Assembly (NCBI GenBank): GCA_903893785.1
Contig: CAITNQ010000322.1
Location: forward strand, 1 to 51,312
Origin: an uncultured Gemmatimonadota bacterium
Lineage (GTDB): Bacteria > Latescibacterota > UBA2968 > UBA8231
DNA: 51,312 bases
Direction of reading: 5' to 3'
The number at the start of each line of letters is the position of its first letter. Positions within the stretch are counted from its first letter, which is position 1. Below the pieces are notes generated by a model. The model saw only the letters and a list, made by a program, of their open reading frames with translations. It ran no database searches and was not told where the DNA came from. Position numbers and translations under genes: made by a program. Below are positions 17,413 to 24,958 of this stretch, in pieces.

Positions 17413-18691
17413 AGGCCCGGTCGTCGAGCACTCCTTCCCAACGCGCCACCACCGCGGCGGCGATGCAGTTGCCCATGACGTTAACCGCTGTGCGGCCCAT
17501 GTCCATGACCTGGTCGATGGCCAGCAGGATAGCAGCCCCCTCCAGCGGCAACTGGAACTGGCCCAGGGTGGCGGTGAGCACTACCAGCGCCGCTCGCGGG
17601 ACCCCAGCCACCCCTTTGCTGGTGACCATCAGCGTCAGCATCATCACCAGCTGCTGGCCGGCACTCATCTCCACCCCGAAGAGCTGAGCCACGAAAACTG
17701 ACGCCAGCGACAGGTACAGCGTCGTGCCATCCAAGTTGAAACTGTAGCCGGTGGGCAGGACCAGACTGACCACGTTCTTGGGGCAGCCGAAGCGTTCCAT
17801 GACTTCCAGGGCCTTGGGCAGCGCCGCTTCGCTGCTGGCCGTGGTGAAGGCAATCAGGAAGGGTTGGCGAATCGCCCTCAGGAACACCAGGAAGGGGATA
17901 CGGATCAGCAGCGCCACTGAACCGAGCACCACCAATCCGAACAGCAGCAGCCCGGCGTACATCAGCACCACCAGCTTGCCCAGGGTGATCAGGATCCCCA
18001 GACCCAGCTTGCCGACCGTGGCGGCAATGGCCGCCATGACCCCCAGTGGGGCCAGACGCATGACATAACCCGTGAAGCGGAACATGGTCTGTGCCAGGCT
18101 TTCCAGCAGGTCGAGCAGGGGCTGCCCGCGGCTGCCGATGGCGGCCAGTGCGACGCCGAAGAACAGCGCGAAGACCACCACCTGCAGGATATCTCCCTCG
18201 GCCATGGCCTGGACGATGGAGGTGGGGAACAGGTGGGTCAGGAGCTCCCAACCGGTCAGGGGCTTGCGCGCCGCAATCTCGCCCACGGCCTTGGGAATGG
18301 CCACCTGCACGCCGGCTCCCGGCCGGAAAAGGTTCACCAGGCCCAGACCCAGGAACAGCGCGATCGTGGTTGCTGCCTCAAAGTAGATCACGGCTTTGAG
18401 GCCGATCCGCCCCATGGCCTTCAGGTCGCCGGTGCCGGCAATGCCCAGCACCAGGGTCGAGAACAGCAGCGGCGCGATGATCATCTTGATCATGCGCAGG
18501 AAGGCGTCGGCAATCGGTTTTATGCTCTCGCCGCCACCGACCACGTGGACTCCGTTGGCGTCGGTGCTCGGCCACAGATAGCCGATCGCGATGCCGGCCA
18601 CCAGGCCGATGAGGATCTGGGTCGTGGTGTCAGGCCAACGGCCGCGTTGGCGTACCGCCGGCGGCGGGCTGGCAGGATCGAGTGAGGTCAC
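17393..18691 (-). CDS. Dicarboxylate/amino acid:cation symporter (GltP/DctA family)
   Basis: The 432-residue inner-membrane protein is a DAACS-family secondary transporter for glutamate/aspartate or C4-dicarboxylates with Na+ or H+. Diagnostic segments are FLRMIKMIIAPLLFSTLVLG, the serine-rich re-entrant hairpin TTASSEAALPKALEVM, LPTGYSFNLDGTTLYLS (substrate and cation site) and NVMGNCIAAAVVARWEG near the end. The start is GTG 18691 with AAGGAGT 9 bases upstream. It lies 51 bp downstream of an enolase-superfamily gene and is likely cotranscribed with it, suggesting uptake of an acid related to that enzyme's substrate. Its last residues fold into the convergent hairpin. Confidence 0.93.
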   Translation of the reverse strand: MTSLDPASPPPAVRQRGRWPDTTTQILIGLVAGIAIGYLWPSTDANGVHVVGGGESIKPIADAFLRMIKMIIAPLLFSTLVLGIAGTGDLKAMGRIGLKAVIYFEAATTIALFLGLGLVNLFRPGAGVQVAIPKAVGEIAARKPLTGWELLTHLFPTSIVQAMAEGDILQVVVFALFFGVALAAIGSRGQPLLDLLESLAQTMFRFTGYVMRLAPLGVMAAIAATVGKLGLGILITLGKLVVLMYAGLLLFGLVVLGSVALLIRIPFLVFLRAIRQPFLIAFTTASSEAALPKALEVMERFGCPKNVVSLVLPTGYSFNLDGTTLYLSLASVFVAQLFGVEMSAGQQLVMMLTLMVTSKGVAGVPRAALVVLTATLGQFQLPLEGAAILLAIDQVMDMGRTAVNVMGNCIAAAVVARWEGVLDDRAWQSAAG

Positions 18692-18742
18692 AGCAGGCAG
18701 ACTCCTTCCGATGGTGCCACCGGCGGCCCGGCCGCCGGTTTG

Positions 18743-19822
18743 TCAGACGACCAGGACGGCCTGGCGGGCCAGCGCTTCCCAGTCCGGCTGCGGGCCCAGG
18801 CCGGGCGTATCGGGGGTGGTCACGTACCCGTCGACGACCGGTCCCTGCTGGGTGTCGGTAGGCAGGGCGGCGATCTGTTCGGTGTCGATCACCAGGATCT
18901 CGGCGTAGTCGTTGTTGGGGATGGCGGCGCACAGGTGCCGGTCGTAACCGTGGACCTGGGCCCGCATGCCGAACGCCTCGGCCAGATGGGCCACCTTGAT
19001 GGCGCCCGTATAGCCGCCTTTGGCGGTGCTGACGCGCACCATGTCCAGGGCCCGTCCATTGATCCAAGTAGCCATGTTCCAGTGGGCGCCTTCGCACGTC
19101 TCGGCGCCCAGGACCGGAATATCGAGCGCCGCGCACAGGGCCGTGTACGAGGGCAGATCGTATTCACGCATGGGTTCCTCGTACCACAGGAAACCCGCCT
19201 CCTCGAGCTGGCGACCGAACCAGAGTGCGGTGACGTAGTCCCAACCATCAGACGCGTCGAACATCAGGTCCGCATCCGGGCCCACCCAGCGGCGGAGGTT
19301 GTGCGCCAGTTGGGCGTCCCACTTGGCGTCGCCGCTGGCGTGCAGCTTGAAGGCGAAGAACCCGATGTCGCGGCACTCCTTGATGTGGCGCTCGTACTCG
19401 CCCATCGTGTCCCAGGTCACGGTGGAGGCATAGGCGGGTACCCGCGGGTTGTTGCCGCCGAGGAGTTGGTACAGGGGCAGACCGGCTTTCTGTGACTTGA
19501 TGTCCCAGCAGGCGTGGTCCATGATACCGACTTCAGGTACTCCCAGGCGGCGCAGCTCCCACTGGCGGTGCCACATCTCCTCGGTGTTCAGCGGGTTCGC
19601 GCCGATAAACTCGGCCCGGTAATAGCCGGCGACGATGTCGGCCAGGCGGTACCCCGGCCCCCCGGCGTGGCCTGTGATGCCCTCGTCGGTGTCGACCCTC
19701 AACACGCCGCTGTACAACGTGTGACCGCTGAAATCCGGCACGCGCAGGCCACGGCGCCAATGGAACGCCGGGGGGCTGCCCGGATAGGGAAGGACATAGC
19801 ACTTGACGTCAGTGATGCGCAC
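18743..19822 (-). CDS. Mandelate racemase/enolase-superfamily enzyme
   Basis: The 359-residue enzyme belongs to the mandelate-racemase side of the enolase superfamily, which abstracts the alpha-proton of a carboxylate; sugar-acid dehydratases are the commonest function. Metal ligands fit FDASDGWD (Asp189), WYEEP (Glu215) and GAETCEG (Glu241). The general-base pair would be FKLH (Lys159, with His161 in the KxK position) and QVHGYD (His291). The capping domain fills the first 125 residues. The start is GTG 19822 with GAGGAGG 5 bases upstream. It is the first gene of a pair with the symporter, downstream of a TTGATG-N17-TAAGTT element. The exact acid substrate is not evident. Confidence 0.9.
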   Translation of the reverse strand: MRITDVKCYVLPYPGSPPAFHWRRGLRVPDFSGHTLYSGVLRVDTDEGITGHAGGPGYRLADIVAGYYRAEFIGANPLNTEEMWHRQWELRRLGVPEVGIMDHACWDIKSQKAGLPLYQLLGGNNPRVPAYASTVTWDTMGEYERHIKECRDIGFFAFKLHASGDAKWDAQLAHNLRRWVGPDADLMFDASDGWDYVTALWFGRQLEEAGFLWYEEPMREYDLPSYTALCAALDIPVLGAETCEGAHWNMATWINGRALDMVRVSTAKGGYTGAIKVAHLAEAFGMRAQVHGYDRHLCAAIPNNDYAEILVIDTEQIAALPTDTQQGPVVDGYVTTPDTPGLGPQPDWEALARQAVLVV

Positions 19823-20298
19823 GGGGACCTCCTCAGGCGTGGCGAAAGGGCGTGATGCAGCGGCCCGTAGTACAGGCTGAACTTAGGCTACCGGTGGAGC
19901 ACCATCAATCACCGCGTCGTCGCGTCCGGTCGGGTCGATCGCCGCGCCCTGTCGCTGCCGGCGCGGGTAGCCGGTGTCAACCATGGCGTCGACCGACGGT
20001 GATCCAGGCCACAGCCCCGGGCCAGCGGCGGGGTATGTTAAGGGTACGCCATGCAGCGTCGCCGCGCGGCGGCCGCGACCGGGGCCATCCGGTGCGGGGC
20101 GGGCCCACGGGATTCGTATCGAGCCGCCACGCGGTCGCCGCGCCGGGCGGCCGTCAACCTGGCCTGGGCCGCCGCTGAAAAGACCGACGCCACGGGCCGT
20201 CGGGCGGTAGCAGGACTGTCGCCAGCGCCCTTGGGCCCCAGCGATGGGCATGGGGTCGTGGGGAACCGCCGTCGGCGCCGGATGGGGAATCACCGACC
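19823..20298. other. Divergent intergenic region without recognisable gene
   Basis: These 476 bp separate the enolase-superfamily gene from the histidine kinase gene. Apart from the leftward promoter at 19880-19908 I see nothing assignable. Frames open here encode Arg/Pro/Ala-rich peptides with no codon-position bias. A TATGTTAAGG stretch near 20035 could be a -10 for the kinase, but no -35 accompanies it. Confidence 0.5.
19880..19908 (-). promoter_or_regulatory. Candidate promoter of the enolase-symporter pair
   Basis: On the minus strand TTGATG (19908-19903) and TAAGTT (19885-19880) are 17 bases apart and lie about 60 bases upstream of the GTG start of the enolase-superfamily gene. Confidence 0.55.
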
Positions 20299-22239
20299 AT
20301 GACCACCCGCAGGTTCCTGTGGCTCTCGTACGGCACGCTTCTGCTGCTGGCCCTGGCCATGGCCAGTCTGCTGTGGTTCCACTACGACAACCTCAACCAG
20401 TTGGAGCGCAGCCAGGCAAACCGCTACCAGTCGTACCTGCTCGCCGACGAGTTACGTCAGAGTTCGGACGACCTGACCCGTCTGGCGCGCACCTACGTGG
20501 TGACCGGCGATCCGCGCTACGAGGGGGCCTATTGGGAGGTCTTGGCGATCCGCAACGGGACCCGCCCGCGCCCCCTCCACTACGGCGGCCGGATCTACTG
20601 GGACCTGCGGGTGGACGGTTGGCGTGCGCCGCGCGGTGACGGCCCGGCGGTGGCGCTCGATGCCCTGATGTTGCAGGCCGGGTTCACCCAGGCCGAGTTG
20701 GCCAAGCTGGCTGAGGCCAAGGCGAACTCCGATCGCCTGGTGGCGGTGGAACGCACGGCCATGGACGCGCTCAAGGGGCGCCTCAGCAACGGCGGCGACA
20801 ATGCCCTCCATGCCGGCCCGCCGGACCAGGCCACGGCGATCCGGCTCATGCACGATGCGACCTATCACGCGTACAAGGCCGGGATCATGCGTCCCATCGA
20901 CGAGTTCCTCGTCCTGGTGGACCAGCGCACAGCGGCCACGGTGCAGGCCAAGGCCCAGCGCAGTCTGATCTATGTCGCTCTCATTGCCGCCCTGCTCGGG
21001 GTCCTGGTGGTACTGTGGCTCCTGGGGCGCTCGCTGGGACGGGCCGCCTTTGCCCTGGAGGGCTCGCTGGCCGATCTCCGGGTATCCGAGGCCCGCTACC
21101 GCACGCTGGTGGAGCAGGCTCCCGATGCCATCCTGGTCTACGACACTGTCCGCGGCGCCTTCACCGAGGCTAACCCCCGAGCCGAGCGCCTGTTCGGGTG
21201 CAGCCGGGCCGAACTGCTGCGTTCCGGCCCGGAACGGTTCGTGGCCGATCCACCCGGAGCCCCGGTGCCGCAGGCGGTGACGCTGGCGCGCCACGTGAGC
21301 CTGGCCGCGAACGGCTCGGGTACGGTTTTCGAGCAAGCCCTGCAGACGGTCGATGGCCGGGAACTGGTCTGCGAAGTCCACCTGGCGCCGCTGCCCACCG
21401 CCGGCGGCAGCCTGGTGCGGGCCAGTTACGTGGATGTGAGCGAACGCCGGCGCCTGGCCGCGGAAGTCGAGCGGCAACGGTTGCGCACCATGGAAGCCGA
21501 CCGCCTGCGGGCCCTCGGCGACATGGCGACGGGGATTGCCCACGAGCTCAACCAGCCCCTCAATGGCATTCGGGCCTTTGCCGAAGGCACAGCCATCGGC
21601 CTGCGCCGAGCCTGGCCGCTGACAACCGCTGAGTTGACCGAAGCCATGGACCAGATCGTGAACCAGGTGGACCGCATGACCCGGGTCATCGACCACATGC
21701 GCATCCTGGCCCACGATCGCAGCCAGTTCGACGCCACGCCTTTCGACCTGCGCGAGGTGGTCAACGGGGCCCTGGCGCTGATGGGGGCCCAATTGCGGGC
21801 CCAAGGCATCGGCGTCGAGGCTGACCTGGCCGCGGATCTGCCCCTGTGCCAAGGGCGGGCTACTGCGGTAGAGCAGGTGGTCCTGCACCTGCTGCGGAAC
21901 GCCCAGGAGGCCTTCGAGCGCGGCGCCGACGACCGACGGGACGGCGCGGCCCGCGCCGCTGGGCCGCTCATCCGGCTGCGGGCCTGGCATCTGCCCGAAG
22001 ACGGCTGTGTCCGGCTGTCGGTAGCCGACAATGCGGGGGGCGTGCCGGACGCCGCTGTGGGGCGCATCTTCGAGCCCTTCTTCACCACCAAACGGGTTGG
22101 CGAGGGCAGTGGCATCGGGCTGGCGGTGGCGCGCGGCATCATCGACCAGCACCACGGCCGCATCGAGGTGGACAATCGCCCTGGTCAGGGTTTGACCCTG
22201 ACCCTGGTCCTGCCGGCGATCACAGCCCTCGGCGCCTGA
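20299..22239 (+). CDS. Membrane sensor histidine kinase with PAS domain
   Basis: The 646-residue kinase has a membrane segment at about residues 8-27, a periplasmic sensor region of nearly 200 residues, and a second membrane segment at about 222-243. A PAS domain (about 262-385: VEQAPDAILVYD, FTEANPRAERLFG) and a short coiled coil come next. The HisKA motif is TGIAHELNQPLNGIR with phospho-acceptor His415. The ATPase domain has the N box LLRNAQEA, G1 VADNAGGVP, FEPFFTTKRVGEGSGIGLAVARGI and a final G box. The AHELNQPL style resembles NtrB/DctB-type kinases. No response regulator with an output domain is adjacent; the only receiver in the window is the FKBP fusion at 9758. ATG 20299 has GGGGAA about 10 bases upstream. 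The signal is unknown. Confidence 0.92.
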   Translation: MTTRRFLWLSYGTLLLLALAMASLLWFHYDNLNQLERSQANRYQSYLLADELRQSSDDLTRLARTYVVTGDPRYEGAYWEVLAIRNGTRPRPLHYGGRIYWDLRVDGWRAPRGDGPAVALDALMLQAGFTQAELAKLAEAKANSDRLVAVERTAMDALKGRLSNGGDNALHAGPPDQATAIRLMHDATYHAYKAGIMRPIDEFLVLVDQRTAATVQAKAQRSLIYVALIAALLGVLVVLWLLGRSLGRAAFALEGSLADLRVSEARYRTLVEQAPDAILVYDTVRGAFTEANPRAERLFGCSRAELLRSGPERFVADPPGAPVPQAVTLARHVSLAANGSGTVFEQALQTVDGRELVCEVHLAPLPTAGGSLVRASYVDVSERRRLAAEVERQRLRTMEADRLRALGDMATGIAHELNQPLNGIRAFAEGTAIGLRRAWPLTTAELTEAMDQIVNQVDRMTRVIDHMRILAHDRSQFDATPFDLREVVNGALALMGAQLRAQGIGVEADLAADLPLCQGRATAVEQVVLHLLRNAQEAFERGADDRRDGAARAAGPLIRLRAWHLPEDGCVRLSVADNAGGVPDAAVGRIFEPFFTTKRVGEGSGIGLAVARGIIDQHHGRIEVDNRPGQGLTLTLVLPAITALGA

Positions 22240-22321
22240 TGGGGCCCGGTCGGGCGGGCGTGCCGATGGTGGCGCGACACCGGACGGGCTGGTTGCCGTG
22301 TCGGCCTGCCGCCGCCGCGCT

Positions 22322-22350
22322 GACGCCTGCCGGAGGCCGGCCAGGGCGTC
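22322..22350 (+). terminator. Imperfect hairpin after the histidine kinase gene
   Basis: GACGCC...CCGG and CCGG...GGCGTC arms with a small bulge lie 83 bases after the kinase stop, before the AT-rich control region of the next operon. No T-tract is present. Confidence 0.35.
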
Positions 22351-22416
22351 TGTGGCAGCCAGCCCCGCTTCACCAACCCTTTCCTGACCAACCTGCCCAC
22401 GACCTATGGCGTGCGC

Positions 22417-22443
22417 GATTGTGATCTATAAATGATCATAATC
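22417..22443. promoter_or_regulatory. Inverted repeat, candidate DeoR-family operator
   Basis: GATTGTGATC and GATCATAATC are 10-base arms matching at 9 of 10 positions around a TATAAAT centre. The surrounding 90 bp (22417-22505) is strikingly AT-rich for this genome and holds further GATC-centred half sites. One pair (TTGATCG at 22453 and CGATCAA at 22497) brackets the -35/-10 region. The position just upstream of a DeoR-type gene suggests autoregulation and control of the whole operon. Confidence 0.55.
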
Positions 22444-22466
22444 AGGCTGAAATTGATCGCTGTTCG

Positions 22467-22495
22467 TTGATTATCGCGGTCATATGCTGTAAATT
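22467..22495 (+). promoter_or_regulatory. Promoter of the DeoR-led operon
   Basis: TTGATT (22467-22472) and TAAATT (22490-22495) are exactly 17 bases apart in an AT-rich island. The predicted start is near 22502, giving a leader of about 90 nt to the GTG start codon. Confidence 0.7.
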
Positions 22496-22591
22496 ACGAT
22501 CAAATGCAGCGCTCTGCGACAGTGTCAGCCGGGCCTGGGGTCGCGGCCGCGCCTGCATCCGCAACCGCCGGGCAGTCTCGGAGGTAGGGCC

Positions 22592-23446
22592 GTGAGCAGG
22601 ATTCTTCTTCCCGAACGCTGGGAGCGTCTTATCAGCCTGCTGCAGGCCCAGGGCCGGTTGTCGGTTGAGGAGATTGCCCAACGCCTGGGCGTGTCCCCAC
22701 CCACCGTCCGCCGTGATCTGGCGCGTATCGAGGCGCGTGGGTTGGTGCAGCGCACTTGGGGCGGGGCCCAACCGTCGCGCTGGGTCCCGCCCGGCGTGAC
22801 GCTGGCGGAGAGTCGCGGGGTTAATGCGGCCGAGAAGGCCCATATCGGCGCGGCGGCGGCACGCCTGGTGCGGCCCGGCGAGTGTGTCATCCTCGATGGC
22901 GGTTTCACGACCCATGAGCTGGCCCGGCAGCTGGGCACCGACGACGTAACCGTGGTGACCAACTCGCTCGACGTGGCGCGGCTGGTGGCCGGGCGGCGGG
23001 GCCCGCGGCTGGTGATGCTCGGGGGCGAGCTCCTTGCCTCGAGCGGCACACTCGTTGGCCCGGCGACGCAGCGACAGCTGGCCGACCTGCTGGCTGACCG
23101 GGCTTTCCTGGGCGCCAACGCACTGTCACCCGATGCCGGCCTGTGCGCCGACATGGCGTTGACGGCTGAGACCAAGCGCGCCATGGTGGCTGCGGCTCGC
23201 GAGCTGGTGGTAGTGGCGGACCACAGCAAACTGGGTCGGGGGGCTCTGTACCGGGTCGCACCGATCGATGCAGTGGACACGCTGGTCACCGACGAACGCG
23301 CTGACGGGGCGCTCCTCGAGGCGTTCCGTGCCGCCGGCGTGGAAGTCATTGTGGCTGCGGCTGCCGACGGCGTCGCCGCGGAGCCGAACGACCCGAACCT
23401 GGATACGGCCGCCGGCGCGGGCAGCGTCGGCCCGTCACCGATCTGA
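22592..23446 (+). CDS. DeoR-family sugar-responsive transcriptional regulator
   Basis: This 284-residue repressor has the DeoR winged helix-turn-helix at residues 5-57 (LSVEEIAQRLGVSPPTVRRDL). The sugar-phosphate-sensing domain follows at about 75-240, with LDGGFTTHELAR, VVTNSLDVA, LLGGELLASSGTLVGP-like and ADHSKLGRGALYRV segments, all typical of the family. DeoR-type proteins usually repress catabolic operons and release DNA on binding a phosphorylated sugar intermediate. GTG 22592 has GGAGG 7 bases upstream. The stop is 13 bases before the RuBisCO-like gene, so the regulator leads the operon. Its presence argues that the pathway makes a sugar phosphate. The C-terminal 30 residues are low complexity. 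Confidence 0.94.
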   Translation: MSRILLPERWERLISLLQAQGRLSVEEIAQRLGVSPPTVRRDLARIEARGLVQRTWGGAQPSRWVPPGVTLAESRGVNAAEKAHIGAAAARLVRPGECVILDGGFTTHELARQLGTDDVTVVTNSLDVARLVAGRRGPRLVMLGGELLASSGTLVGPATQRQLADLLADRAFLGANALSPDAGLCADMALTAETKRAMVAAARELVVVADHSKLGRGALYRVAPIDAVDTLVTDERADGALLEAFRAAGVEVIVAAAADGVAAEPNDPNLDTAAGAGSVGPSPI

Positions 23447-23459
23447 CCGGAGACATCGC

Positions 23460-24620
23460 ATGGTACCGGATGAGTGCATGCTGGCCACGTACTACCTGGA
23501 GGCAGATGGCGACCTGGCGCAGGTGGCACGGGACGTCATCGTACTGGAGACCACGGGTGGCTGGGACGGCCCCGGTACACCGCCGGAGCTGTTCGCGCGG
23601 TGCACCGGCACGGTGGTCGAGGTCCAGGAGGAACGGCCCGGGGTCGGGCGGGTAACGGTCGCCTTCCCACTGGTCAACTTCGACCTTGACGGCTCGGCTT
23701 TCGCTTCGGCCTGGCTGTCCATGGTCGGCGGCGGTACGCACGCGTTGTTGGCCTACCGCAAGTCGCGCCTGGTGGACTTCGTGCTTCCCGAGGCAGCGCT
23801 CAACGCCTTCCCCGGGCCCCGGTTCGGCATCGAAGGCACGCGCCGCCTGCTCGGCCTGGACGCGGGTATGCCGGTGATCGGTACGATCGTTAAGCCGACC
23901 GCGGGCCTGACGCCTGCCGAGGTGGCCGATCTCTGCTACCGGTTCGCCGCCGGCGGGGTGCGCTTCATCAAGGACGACGAGAAAATGCTCAGCCCGTCTT
24001 ACTGCCCGTTGCGCGAACGGGTCCGCCAGGTGGTGGCGGCCTTGCGCCGGGCCGAGGACCAGACGGGGCAGAGGGTGCTCTATGCGCCGCACATCACCAC
24101 CAGCCCGTGGAACCTGGTCCGGGCGGCCGAGACGGCCCTGGCAGAGGGGGCCAACGCCCTGATGGTGAACTTCTTCGCCGCCGGGTTCCAGTCGTTGGAG
24201 GTCCTGCGTCGCGAATTCGACGTGCCTATCTATGCGCACTGCGGCGGCAAGGAAGCCTTTGGCCGCGAGCCGGGGCAAGGCGTCTCGCCCGAGGTCGTAG
24301 CGCGCTTCGCCCGCCTGCTGGGCGGTGACTACTTCCGCACCGGCGTCCTGGGCGGCTACCTGGTCGGTGGTTCAGCGCCGGAACTGCACGCGCTGACGCA
24401 AGTGCTCACCGAACCCATGGGATGCATCCGTCCTGTGGCCCCCGTGCTCTCCGGGGGACTGAAGCCGGCCAACCTGGCCGAGAACCTGCAGGCTTTCGGC
24501 GGCGATGTCCTGGCGCTGGCCGGAACCGGTTTGACCCGGCATCCGCAGGGCATCGCGGTCGCGGTCCAGGAAATGCTCCGCATTGCCGGGGAAGTGGCCG
24601 GCGGGAAAGGAGTCCAGTGA
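23460..24620 (+). CDS. RuBisCO-like protein (form IV type)
   Basis: The 386-residue protein has the RuBisCO large-subunit fold but not a carboxylase active site. Retained are the KP lysine of GTIVKPTAGL (Lys145, equivalent to K175), the carbamylation and Mg site GGVRFIKDDEK (Lys171, Asp173, Glu174), YAHCGGKEAFG (His260), VLSGG (Ser331) and the phosphate-binding GTGLTRHPQG. Lost are the second KPK lysine (Thr147), the N-terminal-domain Asn of GN-type (now GGG), and the loop-6 lysine and its preceding histidine (GGDYFRTGVLGGYLVG has Arg and Tyr). Known relatives act as enolases or isomerases in methionine salvage (MtnW) or as transcarboxylase/decarboxylases on oxo-isoapionate phosphates (OiaX). 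ATG 23460 has GGAGA 6 bases upstream. It sits between the DeoR gene and a cupin gene whose ATG overlaps its stop. Confidence 0.92.
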   Translation: MVPDECMLATYYLEADGDLAQVARDVIVLETTGGWDGPGTPPELFARCTGTVVEVQEERPGVGRVTVAFPLVNFDLDGSAFASAWLSMVGGGTHALLAYRKSRLVDFVLPEAALNAFPGPRFGIEGTRRLLGLDAGMPVIGTIVKPTAGLTPAEVADLCYRFAAGGVRFIKDDEKMLSPSYCPLRERVRQVVAALRRAEDQTGQRVLYAPHITTSPWNLVRAAETALAEGANALMVNFFAAGFQSLEVLRREFDVPIYAHCGGKEAFGREPGQGVSPEVVARFARLLGGDYFRTGVLGGYLVGGSAPELHALTQVLTEPMGCIRPVAPVLSGGLKPANLAENLQAFGGDVLALAGTGLTRHPQGIAVAVQEMLRIAGEVAGGKGVQ

Positions 24621-24958
24621 TGCAGGTGGTCGAGAAGCCGTGGGGCCGCGAGATCTGGGTGGCCCACAACGAACACTACGCCCTGAAGATCATCGAGTTC
24701 CGGGCCGGATCCCGGTCGAGCCTGCAGTTCCATCGCCAAAAGCACGAGCACGTGTATGTCGACCAAGGGGTGCTGCGCGTTGAGCTCGAGCAGCCGGACG
24801 GCACCATGGCCACCCTCGACCTGGGTCCGGGTTCGGTGATCGAGAACCCGCCCGGGCGCAAACACCGCGTGCAGGCCGTGGAGGACGTGCGCCTGATTGA
24901 GGTTTCGACGCCCCAACTGGATGACGTGGTCCGGGTCGAGGACGACTATGGCCGCTAA
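24620..24958 (+). CDS. Small cupin protein
   Basis: This 112-residue single-domain cupin resembles the C-terminal domain of type II phosphomannose isomerase and related sugar-phosphate isomerases. The opening VVEKPWGREIWVAHNEHYALK is typical. The two cupin motifs are SSLQFHRQKHEHVYVDQGVL and GSVIENPPGRKHRVQAV, giving His, Glu and His ligands for a metal. The ATG shares one base with the stop of the RuBisCO-like gene (TGATG), and AAAGGAG stands 7 bases upstream. The 3' end overlaps the dehydrogenase gene by 11 bases. It could isomerise or epimerise the sugar handled by its neighbours; there is no direct evidence of substrate. Confidence 0.85.
   Translation: MQVVEKPWGREIWVAHNEHYALKIIEFRAGSRSSLQFHRQKHEHVYVDQGVLRVELEQPDGTMATLDLGPGSVIENPPGRKHRVQAVEDVRLIEVSTPQLDDVVRVEDDYGR

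Noticed and set aside
20051..20302. 83-codon frame before the histidine kinase
   Set aside because: Arg/Ala-rich with no codon-position bias; runs into the kinase start in another frame.
23460..24620. Carbon-fixing RuBisCO
   Set aside because: Essential carboxylase residues in loop 6 and the N-terminal domain are substituted, and there is no phosphoribulokinase, AMP phosphorylase or isomerase of a fixation pathway nearby.
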